A stretch of DNA of 64,000 bases, taken from Melieria omissa. Lineage: Eukaryota > Arthropoda > Insecta > Diptera > Ulidiidae. A program made the position numbers and the translations under genes. The notes beneath the pieces are model-generated. The model saw only the letters and a list, made by a program, of their open reading frames with translations, ran no database searches and had not been told where the DNA came from. Positions within the stretch are counted from its first letter, which is position 1, and every line of letters begins with the position of its first letter. Location of the stretch: the NCBI GenBank assembly GCA_963971225.1, contig OZ020267.1:152449920-152513919 (forward strand). Direction: 5' to 3'. This document shows positions 32,837 to 44,935 of the stretch, in pieces.

Positions 32837-35392
32837 TTAAATCAAATATTTAAGCATCAAAGCCGTCAAAAGAGCCAACATGGAAATCTGCGCAGCCGCA
32901 CTGCCATTGCAATGATCATTAACGCAAACGACACAATTCTTGAATTTGCCCTTGTCCACTCCCGCCTGTTGTTGGACAGCTTCGCAACCATTTTGGCTCA
33001 CTGAGATCGCAACACAACCGCGCTTCACATGCCATGCGCCGTCCTCATCTGCAATACACACCAAATACATACATACATACATACATATGGTATACGAGTA
33101 TAAAAAGAGCCGCGGATGTACCTTCGATGCTGGCTGAGTAGCACGCGTAGGAGTCATCAGCAGCGCGGCGGCGACGAGAAATGGAGCGATAGTTGCGCAG
33201 AAGTAGTGCCGCTGCACTGGGACTCTGCCGACTATCAGAAGCACTCTGGATGAGTGCAGCAGGAGCTGAATCTGTGGGAGGTGCTGCAGGTGAATCTGTG
33301 GCGGGTGGTGCAGTGGCTGCTGTAGTTGAATCTGAGGCGGGTGGTCCAGTGGCTGCTGTAGTTGAATCTGAGGCGGGTGGTGCTGTGGCTGCCGTAGTTG
33401 AATCTGAGGCGGGTGGTCCAGTGGCTGCCGTAGTTGAATCTGTAGAGGACGGTGTAGTTAAATCCGTAGCGGGTGGTGCAGTGGGACTAGCAGTAGGAGT
33501 AGATGACTCTGTAGGAGATGACTCGGTGGATCCGGCAGTTGAATCTGTAGGAGACGACTCGGTGGATCCAGTAGTTAAATCTGTAGGAGACGACTCGGTG
33601 GACCCGGCAGTTGTGGTAGCTTCCGTAGTCGGTGCTGTGGATGGCCCACAGTACTCTACATTCTGATCTGTTGGTTTGTCACAGTTTTCACAGACGTAAC
33701 AGTGAAGCCCTTGTCCTAAAAATATGAGTATTCATAAATTTCATGTTTTCTTTTAAATCATTTGCTATTTTTACTATTCATTGTCTTTGTAAAAACTTGA
33801 TGAAATTTGTAATTTTTGGATGGCAATAAATGAAAAAGAATTAAATAAAACTAAATGGATATCAGTGATGAAATAACGGTGTTTGTCCTATTGGAGCATG
33901 ACACAATACAGTTGAAGCGAATGATACAATGCTTTGATAAAAATAATGACATTATCTATTGTAACATACATATTTTGATAATTTTAATGGAGCTTGTTTG
34001 CTGATAGCAAAATCAAAGTCAAAACTAAATATGTGGACTTGTACGTTCGTGTCTCTAAGTGTTTTTTTTCACGATGTTTAACACGCCCATCCCTACGAAG
34101 AGCTGCCCTACCCATGGAAATTGGCCCAAAACTGCGTATTCCTTCTATTTATGTCTGCGGTTGCATGCAACAAATGCAGAGGACGACAGCATTAACCCTT
34201 TCGACTCGAATTTTACCATGTATCTCGATATTACTTTTTAGTCGACACGCGTCTTTGTTCGAGTTCTAGAGCTATTTTACTCTTGAACAATTTTAGCTTA
34301 AAACGGATTAAATAAATTTTGTATCAATGTTTTTAATTACATAAAAATTATATAATATTTATAGAAAACTACAAAATTATCAATGTTTGATTTTTTTCAC
34401 CATTATGAAATAAACAGGGTTTGATGAAACGTGCCCAATTCGTAGAGTTCAATCAGGACACAAACTTTTCCTGATATCGCTGCAAATTATTGGAAATTAT
34501 TTTGGGGATAACAGTAAAACTTTTGTAATTTGCTTCTAAAAATATTAATTTGTTGGTGCCTCCTTAATTAAACCCATAAATCAATCGTAGCTTTTGCTAT
34601 AAGATGACAAATAGGTGAAGTTGCTCTCAAGCAACATTGGGGCCGAAAGGGTTAATTTCCGTAGGCGAAGTCCAGGTAAATGTTTTCGAATTGCGACACA
34701 AAAAATCATTATTTCTGAAGGACAAACTTTGTAATATTTGGATTTTGTTTCTCTGTTTTTGTGGCTTTGCACAAATCGTTTCGAGCTCATTAGTAAAATT
34801 TAAGTATTTCGAAAAAGGATGGGAGTACAAAAAATAAAAGTGAGCATCCAAAAATTTAATAATCTGCTAATACATTCAAGTAACGGGATCTCCTATAAAA
34901 AAATTGCACAGACTTTGAGATTTTTTTTTGAATATAATAAAAATATTTTGAGGTCTTGTGCAAGAAAAACTCACAAACTGAGAACTAAGTTGTACAACGT
35001 TTGACCTCTGACAACATTTTAATTTTACCGAAAGTTAATTTTCAATGCGCTTTGATAAATTTAATTTAATGATACTTAAAAAATTAAATTTCATAAATTG
35101 AATTTAATTTATAATGATTAAATTAATTCGAAAATGTTTTCCAGAATTTAAATTCGCGCAGACTACGGCGGCAGTTTCCTAATTTCGCATGATTATTTTA
35201 TTATTTTTCGCGAAACTTTGCAAATTATTTGCATATTTCGCACTTGTAGTCGAAAAATCGTTGGTCAAATCGACCTAATCAACTGATGCGCCAACAAAGT
35301 CCTTGTTTTCACTTTGCACTCGACTTTCTCCGCTCACCTAGAATTGTGGTTGCGAATGTGGTCAGCACAATGCACAGCGCGAATAACTTCAT
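32837..35392 (-). CDS. Ly6-type GPI protein with Ser/Thr/Pro repeat linker
   Basis: Three exons on the minus strand: 35338-35392 (signal peptide MKLFALCIVLTTFATTIL), 33122-33715 and 32837-33048, both introns phase 1, joining into 286 codons. The mature part starts CYVCENC with a fourth Cys at residue 41. Then about 168 residues of Ser/Thr/Pro/Ala repeats follow, ending in SRRRRAADDSYACY, where Cys5 is residue 210. The second half (HVKRGC, NGC, NCVVC, HCNGS) completes ten cysteines, the insect Ly6/three-finger number. The end MLALLTALMLKYLI is GPI-signal-like. SRRRR is a furin-type site (inference). Intron 1 carries a piggyBac-like MITE. The longest plus-strand frame over the exon (33193-33666) is an antisense shadow. 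Its partner and ligand are unknown. Confidence 0.88.
33297..33616 (-). repeat. Two 36-bp coding minisatellites in the Ly6 linker
   Basis: Block 1 (about 33297-33445) repeats a 36-bp unit encoding PPASDSTTAAT(G/A), with about four copies. Block 2 (about 33510-33616) repeats another 36-bp unit encoding GSTESSPTDSTA-type sequence, with three copies. The shared period and the common GTTGAATCTG core suggest one ancestral unit. Unit length is a multiple of three, so copy-number change keeps the frame. Confidence 0.85.
34196..34651. mobile_element. piggyBac-like MITE, copy A
   Basis: It is 456 bp with ends CCCTTTCGACTCGAAT and, read inward, CCCTTTCGGCCCCAAT, flanked by TTAA on both sides (34192-34195, 34652-34655). 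It shares its interior (for example AAATAGGTGAAG and TTTTAGCTTAAAACGG) with copies at 48956 and 60525. It lies in intron 1 of the Ly6 gene at 32.8-35.4 kb and has no transposase. Confidence 0.9.
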
Positions 35393-36075
35393 TGCAATTT
35401 GTTTTTGCTTTATTTTTACAAAATCCTTGAAGAAGTTAAATGTTGTTGAGAAATGATGTATTTTTTCAACTGACTATTCGACGGTGCTTGCAATTGTTTT
35501 GTGACTGTTGCGCGCAGTTTTCGAGAGTGACCCGTTCGCCGTTGCCGGTTCTAATCGAATGAACTGAATTTGATTTAGGATTCGCAAGCGCAGTGTGCAG
35601 ATGCCGACGTAGCGTTGCGATCAAAGTTGCTCGGGCTATCAGTGACGACTAACAATTAAATATAATGTTAACATGGCTTTTTATCGAGCGCACAGACGAT
35701 CGACCTACCACCACTGAATGCGCCGGCGGCTGTTGCGTTCGCTGATAGCGCACATCCACACCGACCCGCGTCGAAGCGCAACGAATGGACGCTTCGCGCG
35801 GCAGTAACGGCAACCGCAACCCCACCCCCCACGCAGCAATCGGCGTGGTGCGTCACATGCCTCCCGAACCCCCGACCGCACGCAATGCTGAATAGCTCTA
35901 ACGGTATTCACTTTTACTGCTATCCAACATCACATGTTGTTGTTGCTTCAAACTGATAATATTTGTAGATCATAAACATTGATACACCGATAACGCTTTC
36001 GGGCAGCAGAAGAGTAATGCCGCTGCAATGCCAACAAAAACAATAACAAAACCGTCATGGCAGTAGCTGCGGCAT
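35393..36075. promoter_or_regulatory. Upstream region of the 32.8-35.4 kb Ly6 gene
   Basis: This is the presumed leader and promoter of the minus-strand gene. It is GC-richer at 35500-35900, where overlapping minus-strand frames have no domain. No TATA box was identified with confidence. Confidence 0.4.
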
Positions 36076-37365
36076 AAATGCAGTGTAGCGAACCCTTGTG
36101 AAAAAAATTAATTAGTATGCTATAACGTAGAGGTTTGACTCCTGAATCTAAGGAACTAAAAATTTTGGCTGGCAAATGCCCACAACAGGCGTGGCTGGGG
36201 GTCAAAGTTCAAAGTTGGTATTAAAATAACTCAATCAATTCTCAATCGACTTACTCGATATTGGTATCAAACGAAAGGTCTTTTTCATACCTTTCTAATA
36301 TTAGACAGCATTAGTAAAGTAAAATGTACAAATAAGAAGTTATAAGCAAAAAATATTTATTTTTTATATACAAGTTTTAAAAACTAATTTTTCTTGAAAA
36401 TCCCAGTATTAAGTTATAATAAATTTGTTATCATATTATAGCCTGTGAAATGCCCTTTACAATGAAATATAAAACATTTGAAATTTTTGTATTTGTTTTA
36501 GTTATTTAAATTTAAATTTAGCTAAAAGCATTTTTTGCAATGTTGAAATGGCGCTAATGAAGATTACTGCTTAGATGCGATCTTTTACAAACATAGGATT
36601 TGAAAACAAAAATACTGTGAGTACTTTACTGATCCCGATGCCCTACTTAATTCCATTAACGGTTAATTTTTTTAAAGCCCGTCACGCACAACATTCAATG
36701 CCACAATACTATAAAAGTAAAAAAGGTTTTAATGGCTATTTGGCCAAATTTAAGCTTTTAAATAATGTAAAGCTGGAAATCTGGATCGGGGAAAAACTTT
36801 TTTTAATAAGGCAGGTACTTTGTACAATCCCCTTCAGCCCTCATTGCCCGAAAGTATGAAATATGAAATTATGAAAAAGCTTTGGACCCAGAGTCAAGTT
36901 AAAAAAATTCAAAAAATATGTTCAAAAAAAACAAAAGTATAAATTTTTATATTTCACTGGAAATGGAATTCCATACGCTATAATATGGCAACAAATAAAT
37001 AATAAATAAAAAAATAAATAAATTATACCTTAATAATATATTTTTACGAAAAAAAAAAATGCGTTTTTCAAAAATTTGTATAAAAACATATATTTTTCGC
37101 TTAAAACTTCTTATTAGTACATATTACGTATCTAATATTGTCTAATATTATAAAGGCATGGAAAAGACCTTTCGTTTGATACCCATATTGTGTAAATCAA
37201 TTGGAAATTGGTTGAGTTTTTTTTAGAAACTTTGAGCTTTGACCCCGAGCCACGTCTTTTGTAGGCATTTTCCAGCCAAAATTTTCAGTTTGTTTGTTTC
37301 ACAAAAATAAGCTCTACATAGCCCAATTTTTGGTTTTTTTATGAGAGTTCGCTGTACTGCATTTG
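36076..37365. mobile_element. Long-TIR fold-back element
   Basis: Outer ends AAATGCAGTGTAGCGAAC and, read inward from the right, AAATGCAGTACAGCGAAC begin inverted arms of about 300 bp. The best-conserved arm segments are AAAATTTTGGCTGGCAAATG, CGTGGCTGGGGGTCAAAG and GGTATCAAACGAAAGGTCTT, each found inverted near 37278, 37236-37253 and 37162-37182. The AT-rich centre (36420-37020) has no convincing coding region. The target duplication is not clear, so the exact ends may be off by a few bases. Confidence 0.82.
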
Positions 37366-38549
37366 TTACGTAGTTTCATACATAGTTACATATGTCAAAG
37401 ATCACCAACTCGATTGTTGTGTTTCCAGGAAACCGTTTATTTTAAAGAATACGAACGATTACAATATATAAGGACTGTTTGATATTACGCAATTGCGGCT
37501 GCGGCACGTCCGCTCGCCTCAATGTCCACGTCACCACTGTCCCTTCCTTTACACATACTTGTGTTCATATGTTTTTGAATTTCCCGCCTCTTAATTGAAA
37601 TGGCAACACTGCTCCCGTCAACAGTCATCTGTCAGTTGACTCTTGTCAAAAATTGAACTAGCTGCAACATTTAGTTTGTTTTTGACAGCCGTTAATATCA
37701 GACTATCGCGTTGACTGAGAAGAAAATGGAAAAAAGTGAATTTCGTGTGCACGGGTGCACACATGTGCAGTTTCCATGGCAAAAATCCATGAATTGGGCT
37801 ACGAATTGCCTAGGCGAATCCCGCCTATTCACCCGATCTAGCCCCAAGTGACTATCTCTTGTTCCCAAATTTAAAGAAATGGCTCGGCGGAAAGTGATTT
37901 GCCTCCAATGACGAAGTCATCTCACAAACAAATGCCTATTTTGAAGACCTCGACAAATCATATTTTTCGGAAGGGATAAAAGAACTGGAGAAACGTTGGG
38001 CTAAGTGTATAGATCTCAAAGTAGACTACGTTGAAAAATAAAATAACTTTTTATCTAAAAACCTGTGTTTCATTCAAAAAGTCACGGACTTATTGACCCG
38101 CCCTCGTACCTTCTTCCTGGTTCTTAGATTTATTTTTTTGTGGTTATGACTGTCAATAAGTTCGAGTTTAGGTGCATAAAGCGACACAAATGAAACATCG
38201 GCAATATCTTGATATCTCAATTTTAAGAACATTTTTCCGCTTTACCGCGAATTCCACGCACACTCCAGCACACTCGACGTGCACGAACACTGGAGAATCA
38301 GCACAGAAATGGCCAACCGCCGGCCAAGGGGTTAAATGCATTCGGGGCGAGTTGGCAAAAGTGCGGACCAACGCTATAAGTGCGGTGCGATAACAACTTC
38401 CTCCAAGCTGTCTACGCTCTATAAATAAAGCCATAAACAAATCACACAATGGTGATTTTTATTTTACAGCAAAGTGTGCAAGTCGCCAGCTGACAGGAAG
38501 ACATCAAATAACTCTTTGGCGGCCATAAATGTTGAGCAACAGTTATTAG
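37366..38549. other. Intergenic stretch around a mariner remnant
   Basis: Apart from the mariner derivative (37600-38106), nothing is recognised. CAAGGGGTTAAATG at about 38327-38340 resembles one piggyBac-like end, but no mate was found. Confidence 0.4.
37600..38106 (+). pseudogene. mariner internal-deletion derivative
   Basis: An ATG at 37726 gives MEKSEFRV, the typical start of a mariner transposase, but the sequence then jumps to the C-terminal part: AKIHELGYELP, a frameshift, and AYSPDLAPSDYLLFPNLKKW with the third catalytic Asp. A premature TGA follows LGGK, then reading resumes to KWLGGK-like end KCIDLKVDYVEK and a stop near 38040. The right TIR ends GACTTATTGACCCGCCCTCG at 38106, followed by TA. 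The left TIR is missing, so the 5' boundary is approximate. Confidence 0.85.
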
Positions 38550-39859
38550 CAGCGTTGGGACTTATTACTTTTGACAGGAATAATATGTAATAATATTACT
38601 TATTACACATTACTGGCAATTGAAAGTAATAACGTTACATTACTTATTACTGGAAATGTCAAGTAATGTATCACAAAATATATTATTTTCCGTCAACAAA
38701 TCGAAATATTTGCGGAATTTCCAGCTATTAAAAGTAGTCATTCTGCAAAAAAACAATCAGGTTAAATGGTTATTTCATTTTGAATTACAATTTGAATTTC
38801 GTTACCTTTTTTGTTAAAACCTCTTGAATTTGCTTGCAAATGTTAATTGTTTCTTCACTACCAAACTTAGTTGGAAATAAAACACGCGAATTATGTTTAG
38901 TATGAACAAGTGCAGCGTAATATAATTGTAATGATCTTAATCATATTACACAGGACAACAAATTTCGACTTTGTGTCGATTCGTTTGGTGTGATTCCCAT
39001 TCTCATCGAAATAATAGCAAAAATGTACCATAGTCATTTTCATCACTTTTCATCAAAATATGCACTTTTATATGTTTCATTCATAGTCTGGAATACAAGC
39101 GAAAAAACAAAATGATTTTGAATTGCTCCAAACAAAAAAATTAAAAGCTTTGCATATTTTGAGGCACCTAGTTTTTTAAGGAAAAAATATGAAAAATGAC
39201 TATGGTACATTTTTGCTATTATTTCGATGCGAATGTGTATTCCGCCAAATAATTTGGATGTGTTGTATTACTTGATGTTTCTGCTTTCATTTAACACCTA
39301 ACTCGTTAGTTGATTTATGAAAAATGTGCATGTTTTTTAACACTAAAGAAAACGCCACGAATTTCCATATTTTCCGACTTTGAGGTCCAGTTTCCGCGAA
39401 CTTTTAAAACTTATAAAAAAAATACATTGAATAAGAAGCCATGAGAACATGAGAAGCCACAAAGAGAAAATCATGTCAACCGGTTTATTGGTTTAGAAAT
39501 TTCAATCCCAAACGTGAAAAAAGTCAGGGAAAATCCGAAAAAGTGACACGCCCATTTTTTGCGAAAACGGAAACAAGTTTTGAAAACGGTTTGCAGATTC
39601 GAAATCAGCGGTCCCTAATTACCCTAGAACTGATGTCAAACACAGAAAAGCCATTGATGACACGTTGATCACGTTTTTAATGAAAATTAGAACTTTGTTG
39701 CCTTAAAAGTAATATAGTAAAAAGTAACTTGAAAAAAGTAGTTATATTACTGAAGGTGATTACTTATGGGAAAAATAGCTAGTTACACTACATTATTAAA
39801 GCAAAAGTAATATACTACGTTATTAGTTACACTACTTTAATATATTAGTCACAACACTG
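38550..39859. mobile_element. hAT-type non-autonomous element, 1.3 kb
   Basis: The ends are CAGCGTTGGGACTTATTAC and, read inward from the right, CAGTGTTGTGACTAATATA, flanked by a perfect 8-bp duplication GTTATTAG (38542-38549, 39860-39867). This meets the hAT criteria. Subterminal regions are rich in GTAATATTAC-type repeats. There is no transposase frame. The interior holds an inverted pair at 38995-39055 and 39190-39245. Confidence 0.92.
38990..39250. repeat. Inverted repeat pair inside the hAT element
   Basis: CATCGAAATAATAGCAAAAA followed by TGTACCATAGTCATTTTCAT occurs at about 39003-39043 and inverted at about 39190-39230, with flanking GATTCCCATTC/GAATACACATTC also matching. The arms of about 55 bp are separated by about 140 bp, possibly a small nested MITE without a clear target duplication. 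Confidence 0.7.
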
Positions 39860-40934
39860 GTTATTAGTGAGTGAAGTGAATCTCGTGTTAAATGTTGCCA
39901 CACGAAAGGGATTATCACTGTGATTGAAAAGGTCTACATATATGATATGTTAGATAGTATTGCTAAAAGTAGTTCGGAATGCAGAAAATTCCAGCATACA
40001 GAGTGCGCTGAGTATTTAGGGCCCGAAAGATTTCCCATGGGCAAAGTTTGGCCAAAACTACTGCCCACAACAAATCGATTACGAGTACAAATATATTCTA
40101 TATGTAAATGAATAGTTCAACTGCGATTAACTGCGGGATTCGACTGTGTCGTGCTCGAATTCGATGCTGCAGTACTGAACGTCGTCTTTGGTTCGGACCA
40201 AGACCACATTCGATTGTGAAATCAATAGCAAATATTTAAGCAATCACGATAATGGCAACCAACATTAATTGGTGTTTTTTTATGTGTGTAAACAGCGGGT
40301 GAGATTGTTTGTTATTTGGAAATTGTGGCAAATAATTTTATTAGCTGTTCGAATTTGGCGGTGCAACGGCAGTGCTGTAAGTTTGTGTGAGTCACTGTGG
40401 GCTGGTCTTGTTGAGGGCGTTCAGAAAGCAGGCGGCCCCATACCCAAACTGATAATAATCACAAAGTTAGGCCAGCAATTGAGGAAGGTCGATAAGGCGC
40501 ATTACAAAGGCGGATTGGACACATGGCTTCGTTTCAATGCCGCGCGATAACAACAAAAGACCGAAGACAGCGCGAGCCAAAAGTGCTAATGCCGAAGTGG
40601 AATGCCGGCACTTTTCAAACATAAAATTGAAAGCACTAAGTCGGCGTTCTTAAGATTTTGAAGTCATTTGCCGTTTATCGTAGGAACTATGGAAACATTT
40701 AAAAAATTCCAATGACATTCATAAGTGGAGCTCAATGAAGCTGCATTGAGTGATTTAGTACGTTGAAGTGGAAATAATGGTTAAGAAATCATGAAAACGT
40801 CCACAAAGAATTGAAAAATTTTCTCAGATTGATTGCGAAATTACATATTCTTGCAATGCCATTTGAAAGTTAAAAATTTACCACTAGGACGTGAAGGAAT
40901 ATTAAATATTTGTTGACATGTTTACTTATACTAG

Positions 40935-41276
40935 TTAAGTGTTTATGCCATTTGCTCGTTTAGTGTCAAGTTTATAGGCGAATTGCAATAAAAATTGTCG
41001 TTCTAGTTCTAGGAAAGTGGGTGCGTTTTGCCGATTCCACTCTTTCAGCGTTTTTTTGAACCATTGTGCAGTGCTGTGAATTAGCGGAAGTGACAATTTA
41101 ATTTTACTGCGATTTAATTTTACAAACCGTTGCTTGGTGGAAAAACAACGAGACTGTGTGCGCAGAGTTGGGGAAATTATTTGATGGCCATGTGACGACG
41201 GCCAGTACACGAACGAATAACGACGCTTAGGAAACTTATCAGGACGTGTGTCCTCAGTGCGTGGCTGTAGAACCAC
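40935..41276 (-). other. Unidentified 113-codon frame, perhaps gag-like
   Basis: The minus-strand frame includes LSLPLIHSTAQWFKKTLKEW then TFLELERQFLLQFAYK, which loosely recalls the pattern in retroelement Gag proteins where an Ala-x-x-Trp-Phe motif precedes a Trp and an Arg-x-x-Phe segment. No protease, reverse transcriptase or terminal repeats are seen nearby. It could equally be chance. Confidence 0.25.
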
Positions 41277-42031
41277 TTTTATACGTCAATCCGGTAGGGT
41301 GTCAAGGTGTATTCAATAAGGTTGGGTGTCTAATGTCGAGAGGCCACTGTGATTAGAATCCATAAGAAAATTGGCAGACGATTGCAAAGCGGGCTGAGGA
41401 GATTGTGTGGCCACGGTGCATGATTGCTAACGAATGCGTCCATAGTTTGACGCACGAAGTGGTGAAATTTGTAACGGTATATTGTTTTATCTTAGCACAT
41501 TTTGATTACCTTTTATCGTAGGAATTTATAAATCAATAACAAAAATAAACAATTATGGGAAGTGTCATGTGCCCAAGCAAAATTTTATGGTGTCAAGACA
41601 ATTACAGTTCGATGTTTGAGTTAAGCAAAGAGAATTAACCCTTTCCGGTCAATTTCCGCATCAAATACTGTAATATTTATAACGAAACTTACTTTATAAA
41701 AAAGCTTAAGGAAATAAACTAGTTAGCTTTATGAACTAGATGTCTCAGCTATAATTTTATAAATTTTTTGAAAAGAAATGATCAAATTTTTTTTTTAACA
41801 ATTCTAAATTCTAATTTCCGCGTTTCTTGAGATACAAATTTATCCTTCGAAATATTGACTCTCATTGAACATTTTAGCAATAAAATACAATAAAATAAAA
41901 AAAAAAAAATTTTTTAAGTTCGATATATTGTACAATGGTCCGTAAAGGAGTAAAAATACATAAAGTTTTGGTTTCGTTTTTTTAAGTTTTATGAACAATT
42001 CATTGATTTTTTTGATAGAAAACATAAATTA

Positions 42032-42286
42032 CACAGTGCAACACTGAAAAAAGGGACAAGGCCAAACCCATCTCATTCGATAGAGGACCTCAGTAGATGA
42101 AAAAGTGTCAAGGGACTTTTCCCGGGATGTTCGGCTTAATGCCCCTTCCCGAAACTTTTAAAACATCATATCTCTTGACTCAAATGTCGGAAACGAATAA
42201 TTTTTACGTCAAATACGTCAAAGCTAAATTGAAATTTTTAATCGAAATTTTTAAATCGAAATTTTTCTTAAATTTGTTGCACTGTG
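42032..42286. mobile_element. Small TIR element with TTA target
   Basis: It is 255 bp with ends CACAGTGCAACACTG and, read inward, CACAGTGCAACAAATTTAAG, flanked by TTA on each side (42029-42031, 42287-42289). The termini resemble those of the fold-back element at 31937-32637 (CACNGTGCRACA), so both belong to one family. It has no coding capacity. Confidence 0.72.
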
Positions 42287-44935
42287 TTATAGTAACAAAA
42301 AATCAAAACGTGATTTCATTTTGATCGAAACTCATATAAATTATATATGTATAAGCAATTGATTTACCTTTATTCGGCCTTATATGACCGTTGTTGTTGT
42401 TGCAAAGCCCTTTTCTTCTCAATAAAATACAGAATCAATTAAGTTTTACAGAAAGACACTGAATATAGCCCGTTCTTATTATCGTAGTGGGAGTGGCAAG
42501 TCCGCATGTCTAACCTTACATATCCTGTGCCTGTCCAGTAAAAACGGAAACTCGTCTAGTAATTCTTATTTTTAATCGAAAATTGCCGAATACTCGAATT
42601 TTATTAGTCACGTGACTTACAGATGGGCGTGTCATTAATGCAAACGCAAAAGTTCTATTAAGGGTTAAGCTACTTTTTTCGATGGACTTGCCCCTCGATA
42701 GTCAATTGCGGATTTATAATTTGTGACTCATAAATGTGTGGACTGGTCCAGTGTTATCAAAACTTGGAGTCTCCAAATGGCGCCAGTGCAAATTAAAATC
42801 AGCTGGCACAGTATTTGGGATTCAGCCAAGATCGATCTACGACAGTAGCACCAATTAAGTTTGTAAGGATCATTCAGAAATATTGTTATTGATAGTTATT
42901 GATGAATGTTGTGAACACCGCTACCGCTATTTATCTAACGCCTTTCTTTGGCAATTTCTGTCGACTCTATTGCTGCCATAGCATTCTCAGGCAGCTATTG
43001 CTTGCTTATTGTATCCGCATACAAATACACATACGTGCATACATACATATCGCGATTATGATAAATTACCACTTATTTTTTTGCATTCCTTATCACGAGT
43101 TGCCAACTTTGCGTTCTGCGATTTAATTAAATTTATTTGTGCTGCTTCTTCTCACACATATTCTCCTATTTATAACGGTTACTATATATAATTTCCAGCT
43201 CTGACACTTTTGCACTCTTCGTTTGAGCATATGAGCCAATTAAATGCCGCAGTTATGATAGTAAATATTATCGAAACAAACCGATCTGCATACTATTCGA
43301 GAACCCCCCACCCCCACCATCACTCACACCCCGTCGGCAACGACAACGGTACAGCGGAACCAGATTGCACTTTGGCCGTGTTATTGCGTTGTTTGGTGGA
43401 CTTGTGCTGGGCGCTGACAAGTGAAACGTTACTGTATCAGTGCTGGCTGTTGCACTGATAAACGGCCGGTGAGTCAGCACGCTTCAGTTCGGGCAACAGG
43501 AAGTGCGCCACTTCAGTGCGTTTTTCGATGCAAGTTGGCTAATGAAGAGCGAAAATCGGCTATGAACAGACTTCTTCCAGATTAATGAAGCCAGTTTGCA
43601 CAGTTGCTGGCAGCAAATATGTTATGCTTTCCTGTGAATTGGCCGCAGCAACTGTTAACCTTTTTGCTATTTTGTTGCTATATGGCAACATGCTACTTTG
43701 TGGACGTCTGAACCCTCTGTGGTTGCAAGAATACATTTTTTTGCTGGTCCTTGGAATAGTTTGAATTTTAAGGGAAAATACAAAATTAATAAACTTAATA
43801 TTTAAATTTAAAGAAGAGAAGTAAACACGTTTTTTTAATGGTATATTTTGACATAGTAAAGGAAGAAGAAGCAGAAAAAATTAGATAAATTTTAATTTGA
43901 CGTTTTCAATCAATTTAGATACCTAGTTTAAAAAAATGTTGACTGAAGTAAATGAAGAAATATTCAAATTTTCGTTATGCATAAAAATTTTTATGTTTAA
44001 ATAATTATTTCAGCCAAAACGATATGGTTGCTCTCATAAAAACACCCTTAATTACAGCCTCCGAGTATAAAAACTTAAAATTTTCAAATGGAATGTTGCT
44101 AATATAATCACATGAAACCTAAAACGTAAAACTTTAACTTTTTCCAGTAAAAACCTGTTGCGAAACGGTTAAGTGCTTCAAAGCAACTTGCGCCTCCAAA
44201 AAGATGTTTATTATTTCTTCCAAAACTCTGAGCATGATGCAAAAATCTCACTTTTATCTTGCAAACAAACACTTCGTTCATAAAAAATTTCGTGCTCGGA
44301 ATTTTTCTTATCATCACAAACACCATTGAGTTTGTAGTTTAACTCCTAAAAGTATGCTGGCATGCGGCTTGTTGGGCCTGGCTGTTTAATCAAATAAGTA
44401 TGTCGCGTGCGTTCACCGCACTTTTTACTGGTTAATTACAATTCTGCTACTATTTTTAGGCGAATCATTGTGAACACGTTTAATGATTATTGCAGAGCAA
44501 ACAGCGAAGTGAACATACGTTTTAAGGTGCAACAATCAACTGTCGACCAACAATTGACGGAAAGGTGGCACATTAAGAAGTGTTTGGATTGAACAACGGT
44601 TGGAAAAACGCTTAAAAGATTAGGAAACTGTCACTTTCTTTAGAAACTCATTCACTCAAAACATTTGGATACAATATCCATAACTAACATATTATTTCGT
44701 TTAACTACTATGAAAGGGTTCATTTATATATATAAAAGGAAGTGGATGTGTAAGCGCATTAGGCCGATTTCGATGATTGTTTTTTTTTGTTGGATTCGCC
44801 TTGAGTCAGTTCAGATTTATGCGAAAAGAAAATTCCGGTAAATCTATTGGAAAAACCGAAAATCCTTTCCATGTTTGACCGTAAATTCTGAAAATTTTCA
44901 GACGCTAATTTTGGAACCATAAGTTACACATCAAT

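Larger units (their letters stand above)
39868..44935. other. Long intergenic stretch with few features
   Basis: It contains the small TIR element at 42032 and a possible degraded retroelement frame at 40935-41276. A pyrimidine-rich CCCCCCACCCCCACC tract lies near 43306-43320. Frames at 43210-43480 overlap on both strands and have no domain. No exon is recognised. Confidence 0.45.

Noticed and set aside
33193..33666. 157-codon plus-strand frame rich in Val/Gly/Ala
   Set aside because: It is the antisense shadow of the Ser/Thr/Pro repeat exon of the minus-strand Ly6 gene.
38322..38345. piggyBac-like end CAAGGGGTTAAATG
   Set aside because: No matching inverted end was found within several kilobases.
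41639..42664. Possible fifth piggyBac-like element, TTAACCCTTTCC...AAGGGTTAA
   Set aside because: Only CCCTT matches between the two ends and the interior is unlike the other copies, so the pair may be chance.
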